Shown one piece after another: positions 1 through 7,085 of a stretch of 13,119 bases of DNA (within the stretch, counting starts at the first letter, position 1; every line of letters starts with the position of its first letter). This stretch comes from Candidatus Collierbacteria bacterium (GTDB lineage Bacteria > Patescibacteriota > Microgenomatia > UBA1400 > MFAQ01). Position numbers and translations under genes: made by a program. The notes under the pieces were generated by a model. The model was not told the origin of the DNA. It saw only the letters and a program-made list of their open reading frames with translations, and made no database searches. The stretch covers positions 507 to 13,625 of the forward strand of contig DQFC01000011.1 in the NCBI GenBank assembly GCA_003531665.1, read 5' to 3'.

Positions 1-2
1 TG

Positions 3-1238
3 GAAGCCGGTATGGATCCCAAAGCATATTGCGATGAGTATGCGGCGAAATTTGGTTTGTTAAAAACGGCACTAAACCTTTCCTACGATAACTTCATCCG
101 GACTACGGACGAACACCACCTAACGTCGGCTCAGGCATTCTGGAAAATATGTGCCGCCAAAGGAGATATTTACAAAAAGATCTACAAAATAAAATATTGT
201 GTCGGCTGTGAGCTGGAGAAAACCGATTCTGAATTAATTGACGAAAAATGCCCAATCCATCCAACGCAGGAAATCCAGATAATTGAAGAGGAAAACTATT
301 TCTTTAAGTTTTCCAATTATCAACAAAAGCTGTTGGATTTTTATGAAAAAAACTCCGATTTTGTAATCCCCGATTTCCGCCAGAATGAAATCAAAACTTT
401 TGTGAAGGCCGGTCTGCAAGACTTCAGTATTTCCAGATTAAAAGCCAAAATGCCTTGGGGAGTCGATGTTCCAGACGATCCGACTCAAGTGATTTACGTT
501 TGGTTTGACGCTTTAATCAATTATATTTCGGCACTGGGATGGCCTGAAGATCAGAAAAAATTTGCCACGTTTTGGCCCGGAGCACAGGTTTGTGGCAAGG
601 ATAATCTGAGACAGCAGACGGCCATGTGGCAGGCAATGCTGATGTCTGCGGGTCTGCCAACTTCGAAACAAATATTTGTCGGAGGATTCCTGACTTCCGG
701 CGGACAAAAAATCAGTAAAAGTCTCGGGAACGTCATCAATCCAATTGAATGGGCAGAAAAGTATGGAGCCGATGCCTTGAGGTATTTTCTGCTGGGAGAG
801 GTGAGTGTTTTTGAAGACTCGGATGTAACGGTGGCACGATTTGAAGAAGCCTATCAAAGCAGTCTGGCCAATGGAATCGGAAATTTGGCCGCCAGGGTGG
901 CAACGATGGCTGAGAAGATCGGCCTAAAAGTACCGGAACAGAGATTGGGAATACGGGAAGCGGTTGTCAACAAACTGTCTGTGTTCCGGTTTGATGAGGC
1001 AATCAAATTTATCTGGGAAGATGTGAAGACGGCGGATACTTTGATTAACCAAAGAGAGGTGTGGAAGTTGACCGGAGAGGAGCAGGAATTTGTCTTGGCC
1101 GATCTTGTCAGAATCATCAGGCAGATCGCGGCGGATCTAGTGCCATTTATGCCGGAAACGGCCAAGAAACTAATGGCTCAATTCGGAGGAGAGGTAATAA
1201 TACGGGGAGACAACTTATTTCAGAGAATTGAAAGATGA
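3..1238 (+). CDS. metG: Methionyl-tRNA synthetase, 5'-truncated by the window edge
   Basis: Charges tRNA-Met with methionine in the cytoplasm (class I synthetase). The frame is open to the left edge, so about 100 N-terminal residues with the HIGH motif lie outside. Numbering from the ATG at 12, I see the FIRTTDE segment (28-34), a zinc knuckle with C63, C66, C80 and H83, the YVWFDAL motif (162-168), a KMSKS-type loop written KISKS (233-237) followed by LGN, and the anticodon-binding helical domain from about 265 to the end. There is no C-terminal Trbp111-like tRNA-binding extension, so this is the short form. In the GKD..W motif (195-206) the residues matching E. coli F300 and H301 are both Gln. 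It is the first gene of a + strand run; tatD follows after 67 bases that are mostly a repeat. The family call is very secure. Confidence 0.96.
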   Translation, partial: EAGMDPKAYCDEYAAKFGLLKTALNLSYDNFIRTTDEHHLTSAQAFWKICAAKGDIYKKIYKIKYCVGCELEKTDSELIDEKCPIHPTQEIQIIEEENYFFKFSNYQQKLLDFYEKNSDFVIPDFRQNEIKTFVKAGLQDFSISRLKAKMPWGVDVPDDPTQVIYVWFDALINYISALGWPEDQKKFATFWPGAQVCGKDNLRQQTAMWQAMLMSAGLPTSKQIFVGGFLTSGGQKISKSLGNVINPIEWAEKYGADALRYFLLGEVSVFEDSDVTVARFEEAYQSSLANGIGNLAARVATMAEKIGLKVPEQRLGIREAVVNKLSVFRFDEAIKFIWEDVKTADTLINQREVWKLTGEEQEFVLADLVRIIRQIAADLVPFMPETAKKLMAQFGGEVIIRGDNLFQRIER

Positions 1239-1253
1239 ATATTTATTTATATG

Positions 1254-1300
1254 GATTGCCACCCTTCGGCACCGCTCAGGGCAAGCTTGGTCGCAATGAC
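1254..1300. repeat. REP-like intergenic palindromic repeat between metG and tatD
   Basis: The short gap between metG and tatD is largely filled by an element of about 45 bases. It starts with ATTGCCACC (1255-1263), ends with GGTCGCAAT (1289-1297), which is the inverted copy with 8 of 9 bases matching, and has a core containing CCGCTCAGGG and CAAGCTTG. Read on the - strand it gives a GTCATTGCGACC...GGTGGCAAT layout, with a peptide shadow of the CPER(C/S)RRV type. I recognise both as widespread dispersed repeats of bacterial genomes, from memory. No second copy was seen in this window. Confidence 0.6.
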
Positions 1301-1305
1301 GAAAT

Positions 1306-2118
1306 ATGTTAATTGATACACATTGCCATCTAACCGATGAGCGATTCACCGATATAGAAAAATTATTGGAAGAAGCAAGGATGGCCGGGGTAGAAAAGGT
1401 GATTATGCCGTCGACCAGTTTGTCAGATGCGAAGAAAACGATGGAGATTGCTGAAAAATATGAGCAGTATTGTTTGGTGGGAATACATCCGGAAGAAGTG
1501 GTAAATTTGTATAGAGTCCAGATTAACTCTGGAAAAACATTGGGTGGGGTGATAGAAAACGCAATGGAGGATCTGGAGAAAATAATCAAAAGATCCAAGA
1601 GAGTGGTAGGGGTGGGAGAAATTGGATTGGATTACTATTGGGATAAGGAAAAAAGAACCGAGGAAAGACAAACAGAACTGTTTCGAAAACAGATAGAGCT
1701 CGCGGTTGAAAATAATTTGCCCGCGGCTATACACATGAGAGGCGCAGAAGAAGAAATGAGAAGAGAACTCCTGGCCATGAAACAACTACCCAGAGGACAA
1801 TTCCATTGCTTTGCGGGAAGTGCTGATTTCTTGGAAATAATCCTGACAATGGGCTTCTATGTCAGTTTTTGTGGGAATATTACTTATAAATCAGCAGAGA
1901 ACCTTAGGGGATTACTCAAGAAAGTACCCCAGAACCGCCTTCTTTTAGAGACGGATAGCCCATATTTGCCTCCGGAACCACTGAGAGGAACGGTGAATAC
2001 CCCCGCAAATGTTAAAATAATAGCTGAATTTATGGCCTCCGAATTAAACCTGAGTACCGGAGAACTGTCAGAAATCACGAGTCAAAACACAAAATGTTTG
2101 TATTCCTTAGAAAACTGA
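1306..2118 (+). CDS. tatD: TatD-family metal-dependent hydrolase (DNase)
   Basis: Amidohydrolase-fold, metal-dependent phosphoesterase; family members act as 3'-5' DNases or RNases in DNA repair and turnover, while the exact substrate of this copy is unknown. The 270-residue length is normal. Metal ligands are visible in order: H6 and H8 in DTHCHL, E105 in GEIGLDYYW, H143 in AIHMRG, H167 in FHCFAGS and D217 in LLLETDSPYLPPEP; the GIHPEE segment (59-64) is also typical. The ATG is secure because the family begins exactly with this M-x-DTHxH pattern, although no convincing Shine-Dalgarno lies in front: a REP-like repeat ends only about six bases before the start. The last 25 bases overlap the glycosyltransferase gene. 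Adjacency of metG and tatD is common in bacteria. Confidence 0.95.
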   Translation: MLIDTHCHLTDERFTDIEKLLEEARMAGVEKVIMPSTSLSDAKKTMEIAEKYEQYCLVGIHPEEVVNLYRVQINSGKTLGGVIENAMEDLEKIIKRSKRVVGVGEIGLDYYWDKEKRTEERQTELFRKQIELAVENNLPAAIHMRGAEEEMRRELLAMKQLPRGQFHCFAGSADFLEIILTMGFYVSFCGNITYKSAENLRGLLKKVPQNRLLLETDSPYLPPEPLRGTVNTPANVKIIAEFMASELNLSTGELSEITSQNTKCLYSLEN

Positions 2119-3620
2119 TCAAGAAATATCCCAGAGCAAGCCAAAGAGCCCTGGAAATTCTGCCCGGTTTTACCAGCTGGACCTTTATATTGTTCCCCGT
2201 ATGGGGGTCAATTCTGTGGCCCATTGGGGTGGCGTATTTTATTATTGCCTTTAACGTGTATTGGCTTTATAGGTCGACGACCCTGGCTTGGGCAGGAGTG
2301 ATGTCGTATTACCGGATAAAAGCATGGGAAAAGTACGATTGGATGGGGGACGTTTTTGGTTTTGCGGACTGGAAAGAAGTAAAACACGTGATAGTGTTAC
2401 CAACTTACAATGAACCGGTGGAAATCTTGGAACGAACTTTACATGCCCTTGAAAAGCAGACTATTGGACCGAAGCAGATCATCCCAATAATCGCTATGGA
2501 AGAGCGGGCAGGAGTGGAAATAAATGCAGAAAGAGAGAAAAATTTAAGGAAAAAGTTTGGCGGAAAATTCGCAAGTCTTTTCTTTACCTATCACCCCATC
2601 AACTTAATTGGAGAAGTAATTGGAAAATCCAGCAACGCGTCTTGGGCCGGTAAGGAATTTAAGAAAGAATTGTCGAAACGAAAAGAGTGGAATATGGATA
2701 AAATGACCATTTCTTCCGTTGATTGTGATGTCTCTCTCCACCCGAACCACTTGGCGGCTATCACCTATATGTTTCTTGATGATCCAAACAGGTACCGGAA
2801 AATTTGGCAAGGAGCAATTGTCTTCTACAACAATATAGAGAGAATTCCTTGGCCGATGAGAGTGTTCAATCGGATGAGTAGTGTCATCAATATGGCCCAG
2901 CTGTCACGGCCAGACAGATTGATTAATTTTTCAACTTACACTCTAAGCTTGAAGCTGATGGATGAGATAAATTATTGGGACACCGACGTAATACCGGAAG
3001 ATTATCGAATATTTTTTAAGACCTATTTTGCCACCGGAGGTGAGGTCGAAGTTGAGCCGATATTTATTTCTGTCTCGGCAGATGCGGCTGAAGCCAACGG
3101 TTTTTGGAGCACATATACAAACACATATGAACAGGCCAAGCGATGGGCGTGGGGAGCGAGCGATGATGCATATATTATCAAAGAATTCATTCTGGATGAA
3201 AAGGCACCTTTTTGGGATAAAACAATCAGAGTTTTCAAGGTCATCGAAGATCATTTTATGTGGCCGGTCAACTGGTTTATCATCACTGTGGGTGCAAATA
3301 TGCCCCCGTTATTGAACCCAACCTTTTCCAGAACCGTGATTGGAAGAACTTTACCTCAAGTATCATCAGCCATATTGACCCTATCACTAATAAGTTTGGC
3401 TGCAATGGTATTGATCGATCTCAAAGCCAGACCAAAGGTGACTAGCCTGCCTGTTTGGAGGAAGATCATGGCCCCGTTTGAATTTGTTCTTCTACCAGTG
3501 GTGGGGTTTTTCTTTTCCGCCCTGCCGGGGCTGGATGCCCACACACGACTAATGATGGGTAGATATATGGAGTATAGAGTTACCGAGAAGTCCTTCGGAG
3601 GTGCTCACAAAAATAAATAA
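2094..3620 (+). CDS. Membrane processive family 2 glycosyltransferase
   Basis: Likely transfers sugars from a nucleotide donor at the inner face of the membrane, as in the cellulose-synthase-like branch of GT2. The 508-residue protein has one or two N-terminal membrane segments (about 29-57), a cytoplasmic catalytic domain (about 95-380) and three C-terminal membrane segments (about 386-410, 420-442, 460-480). Catalytic signatures are present: PTYNEP (103-108), the metal-binding D210-C-D212, the acidic pair E302-D303 and QAKRW (347-351) of the QxxRW class. The C-terminal tail GLDAHTRLMMGRYMEYR is well preserved in character. Its start overlaps tatD by 25 bases without an obvious ribosome-binding site, suggesting translational coupling. 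The sugar and acceptor cannot be read from sequence; the downstream lipid-sugar enzymes suggest a surface glycan. Confidence 0.85.
   Translation: MFVFLRKLIKKYPRASQRALEILPGFTSWTFILFPVWGSILWPIGVAYFIIAFNVYWLYRSTTLAWAGVMSYYRIKAWEKYDWMGDVFGFADWKEVKHVIVLPTYNEPVEILERTLHALEKQTIGPKQIIPIIAMEERAGVEINAEREKNLRKKFGGKFASLFFTYHPINLIGEVIGKSSNASWAGKEFKKELSKRKEWNMDKMTISSVDCDVSLHPNHLAAITYMFLDDPNRYRKIWQGAIVFYNNIERIPWPMRVFNRMSSVINMAQLSRPDRLINFSTYTLSLKLMDEINYWDTDVIPEDYRIFFKTYFATGGEVEVEPIFISVSADAAEANGFWSTYTNTYEQAKRWAWGASDDAYIIKEFILDEKAPFWDKTIRVFKVIEDHFMWPVNWFIITVGANMPPLLNPTFSRTVIGRTLPQVSSAILTLSLISLAAMVLIDLKARPKVTSLPVWRKIMAPFEFVLLPVVGFFFSALPGLDAHTRLMMGRYMEYRVTEKSFGGAHKNK
3597..3603 (+). promoter_or_regulatory. Shine-Dalgarno of the 3-TM gene inside the GT2 3' end
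   Basis: GGAGGTG lies within the last codons of the GT2 gene, 18 bases before ATG 3622. The spacing is long. The GTG inside this motif (3601) is an in-frame alternative start, but it would use its own ribosome-binding site as a codon, so I prefer ATG 3622. Confidence 0.45.
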
Positions 3621-3621
3621 A

Positions 3622-3957
3622 ATGACAAAAAATAAATCCGCACAACAAATGCTGATCGCCGGATGGGTCGTAATTCTCCTAATGGGGATCATGCTTGCGT
3701 GGCTCTGGAAAAGTTTACCGCCCCAATTACCTTGGTTTTATTCTCTTCCCGGAGGAGAACAACAATTGGTGAATAAAATGGTTTTGGTAGGTATATTACC
3801 GGGAACAATGGTTATTTTGGGAATTACTAGGGCGTTGGCCGGATGGGCCGGAAAAGGAGACGCTCCTGTAGAAACGACTTTGATGGCCGGTTCCTTGTTG
3901 GCAGTTGGAATTTTGGCTGCAGGATTTTTTAGAGTAATGCAGATATTTGCTCTATGA
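3622..3957 (+). CDS. Small three-helix membrane protein of unknown function
   Basis: A 111-residue protein with three predicted membrane helices (about 10-30, 50-72 and 83-107), a basic N-terminus (MTKNK) and a Pro-rich loop after helix 1 containing LPPQLPWFYSLPGGEQQL. I do not recognise the family. The chosen ATG starts one base after the GT2 stop; a GTG at 3601 would add seven residues. Its stop overlaps the start of the next gene as ATGA (3954-3957), so it is probably translationally coupled to both neighbours. Because it sits between a glycosyltransferase and a lipid-sugar transferase, an accessory role in the same membrane glycan pathway is a reasonable inference, but nothing in the sequence shows a catalytic motif. 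Confidence 0.8.
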   Translation: MTKNKSAQQMLIAGWVVILLMGIMLAWLWKSLPPQLPWFYSLPGGEQQLVNKMVLVGILPGTMVILGITRALAGWAGKGDAPVETTLMAGSLLAVGILAAGFFRVMQIFAL

Positions 3958-5042
3958 CAAACCCGACAATCACAATCCTCCCTTTCCTAATTTCATTTTT
4001 GATTAGTCTGGTAATTACCCCACTAACTATAGTGTTGTTTTCCAAAATGGGATGGGTAATCGACCCAAAGAAAACACTACACCCGGCACATATTCACAAA
4101 GTGCCGGTTCCAAAAGGGGGAGGAGTGCCGATTTTTGTGGCTGTTATTTTGACACTAGCTATTTTTTTGAAAATAGACAAACATCTAATTGCCATCGGAA
4201 TTGCCTCGCTGTTAATAATGGTCACCGGTTTGGTAGATGACATTAAAGGCCTAAACCCATACTTGAGACTAACGATCAATTTTTTGGCAGTGGCGATTAT
4301 TGTGGCCTCGGGAATAGGAATTGCTTATGCCTCTAATCCTTTTGGAGGAATATTTGATCTCTCCCAACCTCGAATTGGCTTTGAATTTTTGGGGAAATAT
4401 CATGAAATTTGGGTTCTCGCTGACCTATTTGCTCTATTATGGATCCCTGTATTAATGAATGCCATAAACTGGTCTTCCGGAGTTGATGGACAAATAAGCG
4501 GAGTGATAACTATTGCGGCAATTGCTCTGGGGGTGATTTCTCTTAATTTCAGCGCCGATATTACACAGTGGCCGGTAGCCACATTGGCTTTTGCACTTTC
4601 GGGGGCCTTTGCCGGTTTAACGATTTTTCATTTTTATCCGCAAAAAATAATGCCCGGATATTCGGCTACTTCTTTAGCCGGTCTTCTTTTGGGAGTGATT
4701 TCTATCTTGGCGACTGCAAAAGTGGGGACAGTGCTCGTAGTACTGGGGGTCCCATTGGTAGATTTTGTATATCTCGTTATAAAAAGGATCCTCTCGGGAA
4801 AATCCCCTGTTTGGGGGGACAGGAGCCATCTACACCACAAACTGCTGGAAATAGGTTGGGGAAAAAGGCGAATAGCCTTGTTTTATTGGACAGTCACGGC
4901 TGTTCTGGGACTGGCGGCGGTAAGGTTTGAAGCCAGAAGCAAACTAACGATCATGATCGGACTTATATTATTAATGTTAACATTTGTATTATGGCAATAC
5001 TCCTGGCGCTTCTCAAAGAAGTCCGTCCGCGGCAATGGGTAA
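3954..5042 (+). CDS. MraY/WecA-like polyprenyl-phosphate sugar-1-phosphate transferase, variant active site
   Basis: Member of the polyprenyl-phosphate N-acetylhexosamine-1-phosphate transferase superfamily (MraY, WecA, TagO), which moves a sugar-1-phosphate from a UDP-sugar to a lipid carrier in the membrane. The 362-residue, roughly ten-helix layout fits. Seen: the KVPVPKGGG segment (49-57), the catalytic pair D95-D96 in GLVDDIKGL, NAINWSSGVDG (169-179) and the histidine loop GDRSHLHH (288-295), the WecA-like form of the HHH motif. Odd: the first Asp of the usual NxxNxxDGxDG is S175, and the usual MGDxGS loop reads MPGYSATS (233-240), so the Asp that helps bind Mg is a Tyr (236). Start is by ATGA overlap with the 3-TM gene. 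Whether it is WecA-like, MraY-like or a new specificity is open; it is not a typical MraY. Confidence 0.85.
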   Translation: MTNPTITILPFLISFLISLVITPLTIVLFSKMGWVIDPKKTLHPAHIHKVPVPKGGGVPIFVAVILTLAIFLKIDKHLIAIGIASLLIMVTGLVDDIKGLNPYLRLTINFLAVAIIVASGIGIAYASNPFGGIFDLSQPRIGFEFLGKYHEIWVLADLFALLWIPVLMNAINWSSGVDGQISGVITIAAIALGVISLNFSADITQWPVATLAFALSGAFAGLTIFHFYPQKIMPGYSATSLAGLLLGVISILATAKVGTVLVVLGVPLVDFVYLVIKRILSGKSPVWGDRSHLHHKLLEIGWGKRRIALFYWTVTAVLGLAAVRFEARSKLTIMIGLILLMLTFVLWQYSWRFSKKSVRGNG

Positions 5043-5920
5043 AGAACCTTAGCTTGTTTGCGGCTTTGATTTTCGCTGGCTATCTTTTTCACGAAGGTGC
5101 TTTTGTCATGGTCTTTCAAGCTTTTTTGATATTCACAATATTCAGCAGTGTGACATATATTTACAACGATCTATTGGATATCCAGGCGGACAGGAAACAC
5201 CCGTACAAAAAGTTTAGACCAATAGCTGCAGGGGAGTTGCCGATTCCAACTGCGATTTTTGTACTTATATTAGGAGTGGTGGTGGGATTGGCTTGGGCAT
5301 TTACATTGAACTACTTCTTATTCATTAGCGGGCTAGTATATTTATTGCTTCAAGTTGCCTACACTCAGTATCTAAAGAATGTTCCGATTATAGATGTGAT
5401 CGTGATTGCTTCCGGTTACCTGATAAGGGTTTATGCGGGGGCTTTTACAATCTCAGCCCATATGGATGTGTGGTTTCTTATGACCGTAATCGCGGCTTCA
5501 CTATTTCTGGCCGTCGGCAAGAGAAGGGGGGAGATGACGCTACTTCTCAGCTACACCGACAGTGAGACCAGAACCACTTTAAAACGTTACACAGAGCAGC
5601 TTTTGGACATATACACCGGAATGTTTGCCACGGCCACATGGATCACCTACGCGCTGTTTACTTTCAATCAGCCCAAGATAGTTCCTGATGGCAGAGCTCT
5701 ACAGCTTATTTCCATCCTACCAAGGACGCTGATATCCGAAAAATGGATGATGATTACCATTCCTTTGGTAGTGTACGGAATCATGAGGTACTTACAAATC
5801 ATTTATGAAAGAAATGAAGGAGAAAGTCCTGAGAGAATCCTGCTTTCGGACAAACCACTGATGATTACAGGAATTTCCTGGGTAATCATGGTGATTGGAG
5901 TACTGTATTATGTGGGATAG
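4991..5920 (+). CDS. UbiA-family polyprenyl-phosphate phosphoribosyltransferase
   Basis: Best match from memory is decaprenyl-phosphate 5-phosphoribosyltransferase (DPPR synthase, EC 2.4.2.45, the Rv3806c/UbiA group), which transfers phosphoribose from PRPP to a polyprenyl phosphate. The 309-residue protein has about eight or nine membrane helices. Signatures: RPRQWVKN (12-19), first acidic motif YNDLLDIQAD (58-67, N59, D60, D63, D67), RPIAAGELP (76-84), second conserved block IDVIVIASGYLIRVYAGA (134-151, D135) and GKRRGE (176-181). In mycobacteria this product feeds arabinan synthesis through DprE1/DprE2; neither is in the window. The gene overlaps the previous one by 52 bases, and the start is forced because the RPRQW motif begins at residue 12 and no other start precedes it. 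No Shine-Dalgarno is visible, and I found no clear terminator after it. Confidence 0.87.
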   Translation: MAILLALLKEVRPRQWVKNLSLFAALIFAGYLFHEGAFVMVFQAFLIFTIFSSVTYIYNDLLDIQADRKHPYKKFRPIAAGELPIPTAIFVLILGVVVGLAWAFTLNYFLFISGLVYLLLQVAYTQYLKNVPIIDVIVIASGYLIRVYAGAFTISAHMDVWFLMTVIAASLFLAVGKRRGEMTLLLSYTDSETRTTLKRYTEQLLDIYTGMFATATWITYALFTFNQPKIVPDGRALQLISILPRTLISEKWMMITIPLVVYGIMRYLQIIYERNEGESPERILLSDKPLMITGISWVIMVIGVLYYVG

Positions 5921-5971
5921 AAAAAGAACTCCAGAACTCTAGGAATCAAGAACTTAAGATAAGGAATTTGC

Positions 5972-5997
5972 TTACTTGACGAGCTTGGCGTATTGGG
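5972..5997 (-). pseudogene. Possible relic of the 3' end of a PEGA/SH3-type gene; direct-repeat copy 1
   Basis: On the - strand this stretch reads QYAKLVK followed by a TAA stop (5972-5974), the same seven final residues as the PEGA/SH3 lipoprotein at 7086-7970. Positions 5976-5997 match 7090-7111 at 20 of 22 bases, and the two differences are synonymous in that frame. Upstream in the same - strand frame I see no convincing SH3 sequence, so at most a fragment survives. The rest of the 5921-6098 gap holds three copies of AGAACT (5925-5954) and the promoter of the next gene. Confidence 0.4.
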
Positions 5998-6020
5998 CAT
6001 GAACCCTAACTACCAATGCG

Positions 6021-6049
6021 TTGACATTATAGGATTCTCGTGGTATGAT
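6021..6049 (+). promoter_or_regulatory. Strong sigma-70-type promoter for the lipoprotein gene
   Basis: A perfect -35 TTGACA (6021-6026), a 17-base spacer and a -10 TATGAT (6044-6049) preceded by TGG, making it an extended -10. The expected transcript start is near 6056. AGGAG at 6088-6092 then precedes ATG 6099 by six bases. Confidence 0.82.
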
Positions 6050-6098
6050 TTCACTTGTAAGTTTGCACGATAAAAATCTATGCTGCTAGGAGAATCTC

Positions 6099-7043
6099 AT
6101 GCGTAAACCGTTTGGTTTGTTTGTCTTGCTGATTGTTCTGTCTTTATCTCTTGGAGCTTGCGGCCCCAAACCGTTCGAGATCGGGTCACTTCTGGTTTGT
6201 CCGAAAAATTACGATCCGGCGACCTCGGTGTGTACCGAGAAGAAATCCGCGAACGAAAAGGTTGATTCCGAACATCAGGAACTGCCGGCCGCAAAGCTAG
6301 GAGTGGATGAGGTAGGAGTCTACCGCGTCAACACAGAGATGTATGGCATCTACGAGAGGGTGGGGTATCACCCAACCCCAAGTGACTATGTCCGCGTCTA
6401 TTCGCGACAGCAAATCCACGTCGTATCGGACATTGATCCGAATGCTTGTGGTGGCTCCTACAATGACTTCAACTGCGTCAAGGCCTTGAGCAATGTGACC
6501 CTGAAAGGTTACCAGAAGTTCGGCGCCAGCTATGCCCTGGATGTTTCAATGGACTTTAGCTCCCAGCAAAACTTACGTTTGCTGTATGAAGTCGGTGGAG
6601 CGGCCCAGCTGATGGTGAAGTTCAATGACCGTTCGCGGGATACACTGCGAGATTCAACTGATATTGATCCGCAAAAGTATATTAGCGGCGAAATCAAGAA
6701 GCCTGATGTGGCCAGAATATGGCTCAGCAAGCTGGAGTCCTCTGACTACATGACCAGCTGGCAGTACTTCCGCCTGTTTAAGTTTGAAGACCTGGCGGTC
6801 CGCTACTTCGAGCCGGAGAAGAACGACTCGGCGAGCTCAAGCCAAGTCCTGGAGGACCAGGAGTTTCAGGACTTCCTCCGTCGCAGAGACTTATTTTGTG
6901 CTCAGTATGAGCCGGGTACTTCGCTGCGAGCAGAGTGTGACCGCACATTTGTCTGCTCTCAAACCGACAATGTGTGTTACTTTGGCGGAGCGATCATTCC
7001 GATTGATCAGCTCCCCACAGCGACACCGACAGTGACTCCTTAA
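6099..7043 (+). CDS. Cysteine-containing lipoprotein of unknown function
   Basis: A 314-residue predicted lipoprotein: basic start MRKPF, hydrophobic core to residue 18 and a lipobox L-G-A-C21, so signal peptidase II cleavage and a lipid anchor on the outer face of the membrane are expected. The mature part is hydrophilic and carries Cys pairs close in sequence (C34 and C45; C-terminal cysteines near 268, 283, 289 and 296), suggesting disulfides, and ends in a Thr/Pro tail (TATPTVTP). I do not recognise a domain. It has a monocistronic layout: strong promoter, ideal ribosome-binding site and an intrinsic terminator right after the stop. Sampled 60-base stretches are 53-55% G+C, against about 30-35% in sampled stretches of the L,D-transpeptidase gene and of the MraY-like gene, so it may have a different origin. 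It is flanked by a 22-base direct repeat. Confidence 0.85.
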   Translation: MRKPFGLFVLLIVLSLSLGACGPKPFEIGSLLVCPKNYDPATSVCTEKKSANEKVDSEHQELPAAKLGVDEVGVYRVNTEMYGIYERVGYHPTPSDYVRVYSRQQIHVVSDIDPNACGGSYNDFNCVKALSNVTLKGYQKFGASYALDVSMDFSSQQNLRLLYEVGGAAQLMVKFNDRSRDTLRDSTDIDPQKYISGEIKKPDVARIWLSKLESSDYMTSWQYFRLFKFEDLAVRYFEPEKNDSASSSQVLEDQEFQDFLRRRDLFCAQYEPGTSLRAECDRTFVCSQTDNVCYFGGAIIPIDQLPTATPTVTP

Positions 7044-7052
7044 TATGAATGC

Positions 7053-7081
7053 AAGCCCCGATATAAAGTCGGGGCTTTTTT
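7053..7081 (+). terminator. Intrinsic terminator after the lipoprotein gene
   Basis: Nine-base-pair stem AAGCCCCGA / TCGGGGCTT with a seven-base loop, followed by six T. It starts nine bases after the stop. The opposite strand has no good U-tract, so it mainly serves the + strand gene. Confidence 0.9.
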
Positions 7082-7085
7082 GTAT

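Noticed and set aside
1215..1598. Long - strand open frame over the metG end, repeat and tatD start
   Set aside because: It is a shadow of metG/tatD; its PERCRRV-like segment is simply the translated REP-like repeat.
3601..3621. GTG 3601 as start of the 3-TM protein
   Set aside because: This GTG is part of the GGAGGTG ribosome-binding motif itself and lies inside the GT2 gene; ATG 3622 follows the GT2 stop directly.
5924..5954. Three AGAACT copies after the UbiA gene, considered as a repeat array or terminator
   Set aside because: Only six bases each with uneven spacing; no stem followed by a U-tract, and far too short for a CRISPR-like array.
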